Of a stretch of DNA of 64,000 nt, positions 1 through 12,203 are shown in pieces. The first letter of the stretch is position 1; every line of letters begins with the position of its first letter. The DNA comes from Cladorrhinum sp. PSN259 (taxonomy: Eukaryota > Ascomycota > Sordariomycetes > Sordariales > Podosporaceae), in assembly GCA_033725935.1 (NCBI GenBank), contig MU867077.1, forward strand, positions 540,317 through 604,316. The letters run 5' to 3'. Below the pieces are notes generated by a model. That model searched no databases and was not told the DNA's origin. It saw only the letters and a list, made by a program, of their open reading frames with translations. Both the position numbers and the translations under genes were made by a program.

Positions 1-277
1 AGCGCCAGGTCAAGGAGTTCATGGCTGTACGTTTGCTCTCATTCCACCTACATCACCTAACTTATTCGCTAACATTCCTGCGTCGCAGGTCTTCGGCAAC
101 CTCGTAGACAACTGCTTCCAGTCTTGCGTCGACGACTTCACCTCCAAGGCGCTCTCCGGCCGCGAGAGCGGCTGCATTAGCCGCTGCGTCACCAAGTCCA
201 TGGCCACCCAGACCCGCCTCGGCGAGCGCTTTGCCGAGCTCAACGCCGCCATGAGTGCCGAGATGGCCAACCGGTAA
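1..277 (+). CDS. TIM9: Mitochondrial Tim9 chaperone subunit, 3' part
   Basis: Tim9 forms a hexameric chaperone with Tim10 in the mitochondrial intermembrane space and escorts hydrophobic precursors to the TIM22 inner-membrane translocase. Only the 3' part is present; the 5' end lies left of the window. The frame enters at base 3 (RQVKEFMA), exon ends at 26, intron 27-88 (gtacgt...cag), last exon 89-277 with TAA stop. The twin CX3C signature is intact: CFQSC and CISRC separated by 15 residues, as in Tim9 proteins, followed by the conserved RLGERFAELNA. The four cysteines make two intramolecular disulfides after Mia40-dependent import (family knowledge). Tim10 or another small Tim is the alternative, but NLV..CF..CV.DFTSK..S fits Tim9 best. 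Transcribed towards NUP188 (convergent). Confidence 0.9.
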   Translation, partial: APGQGVHGCTFALIPPTSPNLFANIPASQVFGNLVDNCFQSCVDDFTSKALSGRESGCISRCVTKSMATQTRLGERFAELNAAMSAEMANR

Positions 278-880
278 ATGCTCTGGCATGCGGGGAGAGC
301 AAATGAAAGCGGGGTGAAGGAGGAGTCGGGTATCTCTACTCTAAAGGAACTATCGGGCCCGGGTGGAAACGAAAGGGGCGGACTTTGGATCAATGTCACC
401 ATGTACAAAATTTCGTGCGGGGCGGATGGATCGGGGGGAAATCATAAAGCATGAAAAAAGCGATGAAACGGATTGGCTCGGTTCATGAGGGAATAAGACC
501 AGCTATCCTCTGTAACAATATTCAACAAAATAATGAAAGACGGTCATGATTGAGAACCGTCCGGAGGGATGCGGGAGGAGCAGCTCGTGTTAAGGAGCTG
601 AGGTGATGACAGCGGCTTGACCTGGAAAAGACTTGAAATCAAGAGACTTCAAGATCTGATCCCAAACACCAAGCAAAGACGACAGGAAACGAATTAATCA
701 ACTTTCTCGAAGCGCCAGGAAGAAAAATCCATGAATCATTCCTTTTCTACTTTCACAGGACACCCAAACAGAAAAAAAAGCAGACGATTCCCATCCATTG
801 CTTTCATCCCCAAACATGACGAGGAAACCCCAGTGATTACACCCAACCTCTCATAAATATCCACCACTCCTATTCACGTT
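278..880. other. Convergent 3' region between TIM9 and NUP188
   Basis: No coding region seen. Both genes point into this 600-base stretch, so it should hold the two 3' UTRs and terminators. A-rich runs near 725-780 and 520-540 could serve polyadenylation on either strand, but no single signal stands out. Confidence 0.6.
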
Positions 881-3800
881 TTACTCCTCTTCCTCACCAG
901 CAGTCAAAACATCCCGGACACCTTCCAACATCCTCACCACCTTCTCCTCCAGCACCGTCTCACACTCCTCCTTATCGTTTCTAGCCTTCATTCCCCTCCA
1001 CTCCATTTCCCTCCCGCCGAGCGGCAACAGCCTCTCCCTCAGTACCTTCCTACTAGCCAACCAGAACTCCACATTCTCCAGTACGTTGCCTGAATCCCAC
1101 GAGATAACCTCTGGTATATCCCTACCATTCCCGTTTGCCCTCAGCGCTGAAAGGACCCTAACCAACAACGCAAGCGAGTGAATCTCACTGACAGCTAGCA
1201 ACGTAACGAACTGCGGTGAGTCCTTTGAGGAGGTGGTCCTGCTCATGCCCGGAGCCTCAATACGTTCAACTGAGGACTGAAGGAGGTTGGGGAACTGATT
1301 CAGGACAAATGCCACTTCAGGTGCGATTGTGGCCCCCAATGCGCCCAAAATGTTGAGGAGCAAAGGAAGGATGCCCTTAGCCCAGATCGAGTAACACCTT
1401 GCTGCGCCAGCGTTCTCCGTGAATGGTCCGACATTCTTACGTCTCAGAAAGCCAGCGAGGTTGGCAGAGGTGATACGTCCCAGCAGGCCATCGCAGGCGA
1501 GCTGTTCTGCAATCATCGGGAGAGCAGAAAGCTCAAGGAGGAAGAGCAAAGAAAGCTCTCCATAGATTGGGTCTCCGTTTTCTGCGAGCTTGTCTGACCA
1601 GGAAAACAGAGACGAGGCTACTTGGAAGACGTTGTGGGACGACATGATGTTGAGGACTTGCAGCTGGCAGGCCTCGATTCCTGGCACGGTAAGGCATGCT
1701 TGCAGGATGGCAGTTATGAGTGCCAAATCTTCTGGCGTAGTTGGGGATTCAGATTCGTGTACTAGAGCAGCGAGCGTACGGAAAGACTGGCCAATCACGC
1801 GGTCCAGAATCGTCAGGACGAGCTGAGTGACTGCTACTGACGTTTCTGGACCGTTCTTTGCTGGGACGGCGTTCGCCGAGTGGCGCGTTCCTCGAAGAGT
1901 GACGAAAAGTATCTTGAGGAGAGTGCGGTAGTACGAGATGCTCTCCTTGCTGAAGGGGCTCTCCAGACCATTGATAGTCGACGAGACGAGGGTGAGAAGC
2001 TGGGTGATATCCTTTGGCAGGTGCGAGGAATCAGCCAGTCGCTGCAGCAACGTCAAGGTCAGGTTTGCTCTTGAATTGGAAAGTCTAACGAAAATGTTCT
2101 CGGCAGATGGCGGTCTCTGATTCGAGTCGAGACATTGTTCGGCCACCTGCACCATCATCTTCGCCATGGTCGCGTTGCTTGGCAACAAGCAAATACTGAG
2201 CTCGAGTATGAGATATTCCCAGGCGTGAAAGAGTGCCTAATTCTTCTAGTTAGTAAACCAGTCTACTTGGAAAAGCACCATTGTGACCAAAACTTACCAC
2301 CTGAGCCTCCACGAGCGACAAGTTCAGATTTGCCGTCTCCATCTCCTTCCTGAACCCATTCTGCTTTGTCCCAGCCCAGCTTGCATCATAGGCAAGCATT
2401 TCCTCAGCGAAGTTCAAAGCATAGTAGTAATGCGAACCGAGATCTCTCGGCGCCAAAGCTGTCCTCTTGAAATCACACACCTCTACCCCTGAATACCTGT
2501 TTGAGAAATTCCTTGTAAAGTTGGAATGCAAAGAGTTGTTGTACCCAGACACCTGCACGCCGTTCCTCAGGAAGTAATCCAAATCACCAATCACATCAGC
2601 AGCGAATGTCTGCTCTTGACGCATCTGCCGCAAATGGTACAGCTGCATAGCAAACGTCTCGGCAATATATGCTGCTATCCTGGCCTGGTAACCAGCCTCC
2701 TCCGGGCTGTTCTTGGAAACAACCGAAGGAGATTTAAGGTTATGGACGTAGGCACGAAGATCCTTGAGGAAGCTTTGATCTTTCTGCATAGCAAAGATAG
2801 TCCAAGCCCAGTAGTTTTGTGCTGAAGTGAAAAAGTCGAGGATGGCAAGAGTTTCGCGGCTCGGTAACGTCTTGATCAAGCGGAGCTTATCCAACGCTGT
2901 CGACAAAACAGAGCCTGGGGAAAGCTGGGAAATCTTGGCGTCACCCTTGAGAGCTTCACGCGGAGTCTTGCCGGTAAGAAGACAGTTCGCCATCCACTGT
3001 TGTCGATTTCGCATAATGACTGCGAAGAACTTCCACGTGCTAACGACTTCTGATATCCTGTCAAAAGGCTTGTCGAGCTGCGAGGCAATCTGGATAAACG
3101 AACGAGAAATCTGGGGCCCAAGGTATCCCAGGAGTGACGGCGGCTCGCCACTGCCCTTTCCAGCGCTTTCAACCAGTGCGCTGAGCAGAGAGATTGCTGG
3201 CGTCTTGAATGAGTGTCTGATGGCAGGTAGACGGGCAATCAGAGAAGCCGACTTGAACAGCTGGGTCTGGATGACAGAAGAGGGCAAATCGAGGTAACTC
3301 GAAACTCTTAAAAGGGTGGTAGCAAACGAAAGTCCCACCGTCAGTCTTTCTGACACGATCCTTGCTCGTTGAGGGTAGAGCGTCGAGTCGGGGATTTGGA
3401 AAGCTGCAAGCAAAGTGGCCAAAAGTGGTTGAAACCGAAGAGAGCTCGATGAAGTTGATAAAAAGCCCTCCACAATGTATCTAGCAGCAGGGGCGAGGGA
3501 GCCTGTCAAGCTGTTCGGAGCTTCTACTGATCCGATGCTGAATGTGTAGTAAAGCAGCTTGTTCAAAATACCCACAATGTCGTGCACTAGAATGCTACGG
3601 TCAACCTCCGAAGGGAATCTCCACGTCGCCGAATTTTCAAAAACGTCGACAGAGGACTGGGCTATCGAGAGGCACACCTGCGATAAGATCTTTTCAGATA
3701 TCCCAGGCCAGGGATTCTCTTCTGCCCTTGATCGGGGGCTAGAGACTGTGCCCGTTCTTCTCTGTACCGCACTGGTCGCGGCACTCTCTACCAAGCTAGA

Positions 3801-6509
3801 AAATAGCTTGACAGCAGAGTCGAGGAAATCGAACCGCTCAGCAACCATATCGAGGTTTCCAGTGATTCTGGACAGGCGGCCGGAGCGTGACTCATTATTA
3901 ATGAGGCCACAGCCGGACATGTATGCCCAGACTCGCCCTGGCTGTACTGGTAGTACCGCATGCAAAAACTGAAGACACGATGACATGATGCCAACCCTAC
4001 CGGCATCAAGGTCCGACGGGTCCACCTCGATCAAGCTGTCCAAGAACCCGCTAATGACCTTGATAATATCATTGTTGCGCGGTAAAATACGGCTTGCCTC
4101 CTGGATAACCCGCGTACCGGCCTCAAGATTTACCTTGCCACCAGAGCCTGAGCCCCTAAGCACTTCAACCCGCAAAACAGTAGCCAACAACGCAATGCTC
4201 TCTGCTACCTCATCCACAGAGAGGTAACCTAGGCCGGTAGCATAAGCACCCGCGGCCAGGTTCACCTCGAGACGCTTTCCGAGTAGGGCCAAGGTTGAAT
4301 GCTCGAATTCCAACTTGGCCACTTTGCCGACATCCGTTACGAACCGCCCAAACGTCCCACTCGGTATGGTAAACAACTCCTGAGGAATGTACCTTTTGTG
4401 TGAAGGTGGGCTAAAAAGGTTAATATCACCGATCAAGACAAAGGAGTTGGTATTCTCCTCTTCAAATACGAGCTCATATGATTTATCCCACTGAGAGTTC
4501 CATTCGAGGGTCAAACTGGGGGTCTTTAGGAGTAGGCCTAATATCAGTTCCGAGTTTTCGGTTTCCGACGCTAGAGCTGCAAGACAGGAGCGGTAAAGGG
4601 TCGATAGAGGGAGAAATTCGTAAGGGAACCTGTTCTGCGCCTGGTTGGTGTATTGGCCCCTCAGGGTTTCGTCGGTAAACATGCGGGTGTATACATCCAA
4701 AGCGGGTCCGTTCACGGCATCTGGAGATATGTCCCAATACTGCTTTCCGACGGAAAGGATTGAAAGGATACATGAGACAGGCTCTGACTGATAACCCACA
4801 ACATGGGAACCCCTCTTCAAGAGGTCTTGGAAGACCACACGTGCGCGAGCGCCCACCACCGGCCTGAAAGCTGATACTTGGCCGTGTCCCAGACATGCGG
4901 CCATTTCCGATATTAATTCGTAAACCTGCCCCCGGGCCGTAACCGCCATGGCCATGTTTTCTGCCAACTGGGTATCTCGCTCCAAGTTTTGGGTAGTCAA
5001 AAACAAGTCATAAGGTGATTGTTCGATTGAGACGATACTGCCGGCCGAATTTCGTCTCTGGCGATTTTCTGGCGTTGGAGGGGCTTGATACTCTATCTCA
5101 AACCCAGCTTGCGCCCGCTGGTTCTGCAGCAGGTCCCGCCGTTCCGCTCTTTCCTGATATCCCAGATGCATTTGATGTATAATCAATGACCACGCAAATA
5201 TGACAGGCTGGGGGGTTATTAAACCAGCACGCGCAGCGCCTTCAATCGTGTTGTGGACATGGGTCAAAATGTCGCTGGAGGAGAGGTAGGGCTCCTCATT
5301 CTCGACCAAGTCAACGTCCTGAGCCAAATACAAAAGCGTCCGGTCGATATTGAGAAGCTTAAGTGAAATAGCAACCACCAAGCTCCTGAGTGGTAATATC
5401 AACTCTGCAATAAGTTCATGGCCGCCGACAAGGGGTTCGAGAAACTCGTAGGTATCCACAAAAGTAAACCACTGTATGACAACCTCTGGAGGGCTGAAAA
5501 GGGGTCCGGCGAGGTCCAAAATCTGGAAGGTAAGGGACATAGCATGGGTGGCCTCGGTGAGCGCTGTCCGAACCCAGTCCAACTCCAATTGCTCTGTCAG
5601 GATGTTCTCGTCAACCTCAGCTGGACCAATCTGTGATCGGTCGATGCAACCAGGAAGAATTTCAAGGTATGCTGGCGCCAAGGCCTCAATCCTTGAAGGG
5701 TCGGCGTTTGGGTCTAGATCATCGTAACCAAACCCCTCCTTCATAATATCGAGCCGCAACTTGTCGAACTCGGGGGTAGTAGCCGAGGGTCGAGAGTACA
5801 GGAGCAGTGCGATGAGAGTATCGACTGAGCTCAAGAATGAACGTCTCTCGGCCAAGTAGGTAGTAAGGATGCGCTGACGGCGGCTGGTCACACTCTCGAA
5901 TTCTGCCCAGTTCGACTCAGCATCGACAACCGCTGACACGTTAAGGATGGAAAGAATGCTCGAGGCTTGCGCATCGCTGACACCAGCAGCTTCCTGGATG
6001 TTTGCGACATCTTGTGTCGATAGGGGTCCGGTTAAGTGACTGTGGGCGCGCGACTGAAACTCAACCAGTACAATACGCAGGGCGGCGACCTCGTTGGTGT
6101 TTACATTCTTGCTGAGCCACTTTGCATCCTCCTTGATTGCATTGACGTCGAAAGAATCGTTTGGTGATGGTGCTACCTTGATAACGCCAATCTTGGTGTC
6201 GAAATCGGCCTTGTATTGGCTGGTAGAAGGCTCAAATGTTTTGGTGGGTGTTTGAAGCAATTGGTGGACATAGGGATCTCGGAGGAAAGCTGCGACGGCG
6301 GGACTGGTGAGGCGATCGCATGTTGTATCTTCGAGAGCAGATGCGACGAGTCTCCAGGGGCTGTAAGAGAAGAAAAAGGATCAGCTTGGTTATCTCAAGA
6401 TGAAAAAATGCAATGCGACAACAGCAGCAACATACAGAATAATATTCTTGCCCGTCAAACAATCACCCAATGGGGGAAAATATGTGTTATCGGTCAAGGT
6501 AGAAGCCAT
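881..6509 (-). CDS. NUP188: Nucleoporin Nup188 (inner ring of nuclear pore)
   Basis: Large alpha-helical scaffold nucleoporin of the inner ring complex, paralogous to Nup192; binds Nic96 and transport factors. Three exons on the minus strand: 6509-6436, 6360-2298, 2236-881 (TGA-free to TAA), giving 1830 residues, close to the ~1858 known for Chaetomium Nup188. The start ATG at 6509 begins MASTLTDNTYFPPLGDCLTG and splices at 6435 (gtatgt) into PWRLVASALED, a join that reproduces the family N-terminus. The second intron 2297-2237 (gtaagt...ttag) joins SLVEAQV to ALFHAWEYL. Recognisable Nup188 segments include STQDVANIQEAAGV, HQMHLGYQERAERRDLL and NRFPYEFLPLSTL. A 12-codon ATG reading frame overlaps the start. 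Divergent from trpC with 668 bases between. Very likely correct; exon 1 is small and is the least certain part. Confidence 0.95.
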
Positions 6510-6525
6510 TGGTGCTGCTCTCCAT
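6487..6525 (-). promoter_or_regulatory. Short upstream ORF overlapping the NUP188 start
   Basis: An ATG at 6525-6523, 16 bases upstream of the NUP188 ATG and in another frame, opens 12 codons ending in TAA at 6489-6487, past the NUP188 start. If it lies in the mRNA leader, ribosomes using it would miss the main start, which would lower NUP188 translation. The transcription start is not known, so this is inference. Confidence 0.3.
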
Positions 6526-7177
6526 CCGGGCCCGGCTCTCTGCAGATGGTGAGTATGTATTTATCGGATGTTGAACCTGGCGACCGTCTAGGTGGTGGTG
6601 GTGGTGGGTGAAGCTCGAAAAAAGAGTGCCAAAAAAGATGCAGCACAAGATGGTTGGTTTACTTTCGGGACGCGCTCTCACCGGGCTCCAACCTCAGGTA
6701 CGCGGGTCGCAACAAGCTCCTCCAAACCTTGGAAGGCACGAAGGCTGTTGCTCCCCAGACCGTTTACAAGCCCGCTATTTTTCAGCCCAGGCCCACTTAT
6801 ATTTTCTTATCGATAATGTCTGACGGGACCCCGGCCGAGAAGCCAGGTGCTGACAGGGGAATCTCTCCGCTGTGTTAGCGCCATTTCCCTTTCCAGTGCA
6901 AAACAGAGTGGGATTCTTTATCGTTAAGTGCAGCAGTTTAAACAGCTTTCTCTATTCAAGTGTAAGATCGGAACATTGAGAGCTTTGCTTCTTTTGCCTT
7001 TAGAGAGTGGGGTGACTCATCAGAAGTGTCCTTTTTAACTTTCTTTTCTCCTTTCTATTTCCCACAAAACCCTTTGCTCACTTTCACTTGTCACTTGTCT
7101 GTCGACCAAGTGGCTAACTAGTTACTGGTCCCCCGAGTTCGGAAGAAGAAACGAGGGACAAAAAGTCATCCTGCAAA
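6510..7177. other. Divergent promoter region NUP188 / trpC
   Basis: Holds the promoters of both genes. A pyrimidine-rich stretch (about 7030-7070) typical of fungal transcription starts lies about 110-150 bases before the trpC ATG, with a TGACTCA site just upstream of it. No protein-coding exon beyond the NUP188 leader is seen. Confidence 0.7.
7013..7019 (+). promoter_or_regulatory. TGACTCA site (CPC1/CpcA/Gcn4-type)
   Basis: Perfect palindromic TGACTCA about 160 bases upstream of the trpC start, directly before the pyrimidine-rich probable transcription start. This is the known binding sequence of the bZIP activator CPC1 (Gcn4 orthologue), which induces amino-acid genes, including trp genes, on amino-acid starvation. 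Position and target gene make the assignment likely; binding is not shown. Confidence 0.75.
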
Positions 7178-9510
7178 ATGCCTGCGATTATCGACCACTC
7201 ACCCCACCATCCCGACCCTTCACCCCTGGTACCAACGGCGTCGAACCTGATCTTGATTGACAATTATGATTCCTTTACTTGGAATGTCTACCAATATCTT
7301 GTCTTAGAGGGTGCCAATGTGACGGTCTTCAGAAACGACGAGATCACCCTTGAGGAGCTCATCGAGAAGAAGCCCACTCAGCTGGTCATTAGTCCCGGCC
7401 CTGGACATCCTGGCACCGATTCTGGTGTAAGTCGCGATGTCATTAAGCACTTTGCCGGAAAGGTGCCTGTATTTGGTGTTTGCATGGGGCAGTAAGTTTA
7501 CCACCACTACAGATAAATAAAACTCTTCGAATTCAAGGACTAACTTAGCCAAGACAATGCATGATTGACCTGTACGGTGGCGACGTGAGCTTTGCTGGTG
7601 AAATTCTGCATGGCAAGACATCTCCCCTAAGCCATGATTCAAAGGGTGTCTATGCTGGCATGCCTCAGGGTTTGCCTGTCACACGTTATCATTCTCTTGC
7701 GGGGACCCATGTCAGCCTCCCAGATGTCCTTGAGGTGACTTCTTGGATTGCAAATGAGGATGGGTCGAAGGGTGTTATCATGGGTATCCGCCACAAGGAG
7801 TACACCGTCGAGGGTGTCCAATTTCACCCTGAGAGTATTCTGTCTGCTGAGGGCCGGACCATGTTCAAGAACTTCTTGCACATGCAGGGTGGCACCTGGG
7901 CTGAGAATGATCGCCTGCAGAAGGCATCGAAGGAGGCAAAGGCGGCTCCTGCAACTTCAAGCAAGCCCAACATCCTTCAACGGATATATGACCACCGTCG
8001 CGAAGCCGTGGCCGCCCAAAAATTGATTCCTTCCCAAAGACCCTCAGATTTGCAAGCTGCTTACAACCTAAATATCGCTCCTCCTCAGATCTCGCTTGTT
8101 GATCGCCTCCGTCGGTCACCATTCGATGTTGCTCTCGCTGCTGAGATCAAAAGGGCTTCGCCATCAAAGGGTGTCTTTGCCCTTGACATTGATGCTCCCA
8201 CCCAAGCCCGCAAGTACGCCCTCGCAGGGGCCAGCGTCATCTCTGTCCTCACCGAGCCCAAGTGGTTCAAGGGCAGCATCGAGGACCTGCGCGCCGTCAG
8301 ACAAGTTCTCAACGGCATGCCCAACCGGCCCGCCGTCCTCCGGAAGGAGTTCATTTTTGAGGAGTATCAGATTTTGGAGGCACGGCTGGCCGGCGCCGAT
8401 ACGGTTCTGCTCATCGTTAAGATGTTGACCATCGACGAGCTTACCCGCCTCTACAACTACTCCTTGTCTCTTGGGATGGAGCCCCTGGTTGAAGTTCAAA
8501 ACGCCGATGAGATGACTATTGCGATTCAGCTCGGCGCCAAGGTCATTGGCGTCAACAACCGCAACCTGGAGAATTTTGAGGTTGATCTCGGCACCACTGG
8601 CCGGTTGAGGAGCATGGTTCCTAAAGAGACCTTCCTCCTTGCCCTCAGCGGTATCAACGCCCACCAAGACGTCCTTGACTGCAAACGTGACGGTGTCAAC
8701 GGGGTCCTCGTCGGAGAGGCGATTATGCGTGCCCCGGACGCATCAAAATTCATCAGGGAGCTCTGTGCCGGTCCCGAGGCGCCAACGCCTGTGGCTTCAT
8801 CTGACCCTCTGCTTGTCAAGATCTGCGGAACCCGCACTCCTGAGGCCGCCACTGAGGCCATCAAGGCGGGTGCCAACCTCATTGGCATGATTCTGGTACC
8901 TGGCACAAAGCGATTCGTATCGGAGGAGACTGCGCTCTCCATTTCCAAGGCCGTTCAGGATGCTCGGGCTGCCCCTACTTCCACTGAGGCGATTAAGCTC
9001 CCTCAAACGGCTACCGACTACTTCTCTGTCTTGGCCGAACTGCTTAAGAAGCACAGTCCCCTCCTTGTCGGTGTCTTTATGAACCAGTCATTGGAGGAGG
9101 TATTGGAGAAGCAAAGACTATTCAACCTTGATATTGTTCAGCTTCACGGGGATGAGCCAGTCGAGTGGGCTAGCCTTATCCCTGTCCCAGTCATTCGGAA
9201 GTTTGCGCCGGGACAGGTTGGCTTGGGTGTTAGGGGATATCATGCTGTTCCTTTGTTGGATTCAGGTGCTGGAAGCGGGAAGACTCTCGATGTGGAGAGT
9301 GTCAAGGCCGAGCTGGAGAAGGATGAGAACTTGATGGTACTGTTGGCTGGCGGATTGGGCCCTGAGAATGTCCAGGAAGCTGTCAAGGCCCTAGGCGCAT
9401 TGGCGGACAGGGTTATTGGTGTGGATGTTAGCAGTGGTGTCGAGACGGATGGGAAGCAAGATCTGGAGAGGATTAGGGGGTTTATCAAGGCTGCCAAGGA
9501 GATTAGATAA
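7178..9510 (+). CDS. trpC: Trifunctional tryptophan enzyme: GATase, IGPS, PRAI
   Basis: Covers three functions of tryptophan synthesis: the glutamine amidotransferase subunit of anthranilate synthase, indole-3-glycerol-phosphate synthase and phosphoribosylanthranilate isomerase. Exons 7178-7491 and 7554-9510 give 756 residues (Neurospora trp-1 is of similar size). The 62-base intron (gtaagt, CTAAC, ccaag) is placed so that FGVCMGQ runs into QCMIDLYGG. GATase triad: Cys102 in FGVCMGQ, His196 and Glu198 in [11 protein letters not shown] starts near residue 245 ([36 protein letters not shown]). PRAI starts near 525 ([12 protein letters not shown]) and ends in the usual phosphate-binding part ([19 protein letters not shown]). 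Domain order is the standard ascomycete fusion; the GATase domain works with the separate anthranilate synthase large subunit. Probably under cross-pathway control through the TGACTCA upstream. Confidence 0.97.
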
Positions 9511-10586
9511 GTCCACAATATAGAGATATATAGCTAAATTAACAGCCTTTTGATGACTGATGACACGCCAACTGATATGTTTATTTTCCATATCCGTTTC
9601 TCGACTGTGACTGACGCACAGACTGTCGAGAGATATGAACTTCTTCAGCCTTTTACCTCGCTCTGTATCTTTGTCACATCACAAGACGAGTAACTCTATT
9701 TTCTGCCTTCAGTCCATCTATTCCATCCCAACAACTCTATTCTAAGGGTGGCATAACCCCGGGGTTTTGCCCCATCTACTCCTTCCAAGCTAATTTATCT
9801 CGTGTAGTATGTGGTATATTTTCATCCCAGATACAAGCCATACATTTAACGCTTCTGGAAGGTACGGAAAGTATGGAGGGAAGGGTACGAGTAGCTGAAT
9901 TCTTCTTGCCTACCTCACTGCCTAGGTACTTTTACTTTGCTGTTCTCTCCCAATATACAGTCTTCTGTGGCCCGACTGACTTTAAAACCTACTTCGAGTC
10001 TAATAAACCAGGACTGAAATGCATATACCCAGCAAATCTCCTCCCGTCGTTTTCCAAACTAATAAAGTGAGAAGCTCCCTCCCTACTACCTTGCTTGTTT
10101 AGAGCTCAGCGACAAGCTTCTTTCCATTCTCGAGTAGGCCTTCTCTTCAAACACCCATATCTAGATAACTTCCCATCTCCACCTTCCCCACTTCGCGTTG
10201 CTCTCACCAACCTGTTTTCACCGCCTGCTTCCAAAGCTCTTCATCAGGATACATTGAAATTCCTAGCTTCGTTTCGGACCTTCCATCCAAACTAATCACA
10301 CTCATGGTCTTCCCCCAGACCATCTCGTCTGACCACTTTCTTCTCCCATCACTATCATCTGCATCACAGTATCTTCTACAACTATCTCGACTTGCCAGCA
10401 AAGACTCGTCTGGTGTCGTCTGCAAAATCACTTTTTTCAGCTCTGCAGCACGTACAACTTCAAGAACCCTATAATTACCCCCTCCACGCAAGTTCCTGAG
10501 ATTTTCGTAGTTAGCAATACATTCTCATTCATATTCTTTACTCTTGACCTCATCGAAACTCACAAATTGGGGCCACACACCCAAAA
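9511..10586. other. trpC 3' region and upstream region of the BRCT-WGR gene
   Basis: No convincing exon. CT-rich stretches at about 10075-10240 and 10310-10400 suggest leader or promoter DNA for the downstream gene. Short frames here have no protein-like composition. Confidence 0.6.
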
Positions 10587-12203
10587 ATGGTACGCTTCAG
10601 AGCTCGCGATCTCACAAAGAGAGAAAAGACCCTCTTCAGTCACTTCACCATCGCGGTAGTACTCTGCAACCCCCCGGCCCACTGGAACGAGACAAACATT
10701 GCGCGATGGATCTCACTCAGAGGCGGCACATGCATACGCGAAGGCCGTGAGATTGACTGGAGAGCCTTGACACATATGGTTGTCGACGAACGAACGTTCA
10801 AGTTAAAGGGGCCAAAGGGTATCATTTTCCAGTTTCTCATGATATACTAAGCTTCCGTTTGGACTAACCACAGCTGTGATATCTTATAGTTAAGGAAGCA
10901 CTCAGAATCAACAGAATTCACGTGGTTGCGCTCGAGTGGCTCGAGTTCTCCATGATACAAAAGAAGGTACTTCCCGTCAAGCAGTACTCATTCCGCGAGA
11001 CACTGAAAAAGGAGAGAGAGGAAGAGCGTAGAATAAAGGAGGTTGCCAAGGGGAATGAGTTGGCTGAGAGAGCTGTCAACACCAGTGAGTTATCATGATT
11101 CTCGAAAGGCATAGAAGGGGGACAAGACTAACGTAACAAAAAGACTTCTACCGCGTATATCATGATCAAACGCACTTTCGATACGAGTTGGAGATTACGA
11201 GAGAGGCCACTAGTGATGGGAACGAGGAGAACGGCCCGCCGGTGGTGGCTGGTGAGAGGGAGAAATACACACTGACGGTACGTACATGTGATATCACCCC
11301 AGCAACCCTCAGGGGTAAATATCAGCACAACATTCGATCTCAAGTGTCACAACCTCTCTTGATCTTATTCTCAGCATCGATATCACCCCCCACCACGCAT
11401 TTCGCTTCAGTCTCATCTATATTAACTACCCTTTCAACTACAGATATACGAATCCCTCGCCCTCCCCCGACTGTACTTCTTCCTTGCCAAATTCTCTAAA
11501 TCCAAGCATGACTCACAGCCCAAGTACTATCGCGCATCCGAAACACCGGGCCTCTTCTGGCAGGAATACCAGCTATTCAAGTCGTTCTTTTGCATCAAGA
11601 CTGGTGTTCCCTGGGATCAGAGGCTCGTGGTCAAGATGGATGGTAGGAACGAGTACTTCCAGTACTTCCCGCCGGTAAGTTCTCTTCTTTACACCTAACT
11701 GGAAGAATACTGATATATATGTATATATGATACAGACCGGAGGCAAGCCCGTTGGGTGGGTTCCACCTGAGTATGTCCCAAAGGAGGACGTCGAGATGAA
11801 GCAGGACGGAGTTGAGGTGAAGAACAATGCGACGGGGCAGATGGCTGAGGAGCAGAAGCAGACTGAGGTAACGAAGGGAACTGAGGTAAAGACTGATGTT
11901 GAGATGCAGGGTATGGGCGGCACGAATGGAGACAAGGAGGAAGTTGACGCTGGGAAGGCGATTATAACGGAGATGAACGAGCAAGAGGAGAGGAAAGAAA
12001 GTGAGGACTCAGTCACGGGTTCTACCGAGGGAGCGGAGGGAAAATATCACGCGGTTGAGGCCGGTGCGCTCAACAGCACCGGTTGTGTCAGTGCATACAC
12101 TGGCAGCATGTTTTCGCTCTCATCAAGCGACGAGAGCTGTACAGCCACACACAATGGGGCCTTCAAGCATCAAGAATGGACCTTGCTGCGTCGGAGGGAT
12201 TGA
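10587..12203 (+). CDS. BRCT domain plus WGR-like domain protein, no catalytic domain
   Basis: Five exons: 10587-10818, 10890-11084, 11144-11277, 11444-11674, 11736-12203; 419 residues. All junctions keep frame and use gt...ag with good donors (gtgagt, gtacgt, gtaagt). Residues ~15-105 resemble a BRCT domain: hydrophobic strand FTIAVV, GG in LRGGTCI, THMVVD, and the conserved Trp in VVALEWLEFS. Residues ~140-270 resemble a WGR domain: FYRVYHD..., YTLTIYESL, and the typical second half FKSFFCIKTGVPWDQR followed by YFQYFPP; the Trp-Gly-Arg core is not conserved. The C-terminal ~140 residues are low-complexity, rich in Glu, Lys, Thr. BRCT-WGR is the N-terminal layout of fungal PARPs (PrpA/NPO), but the regulatory and ADP-ribosyltransferase domains are absent. 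Inferred role: nuclear, DNA damage or chromatin. The WGR call is by eye and needs a profile search. Confidence 0.75.
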
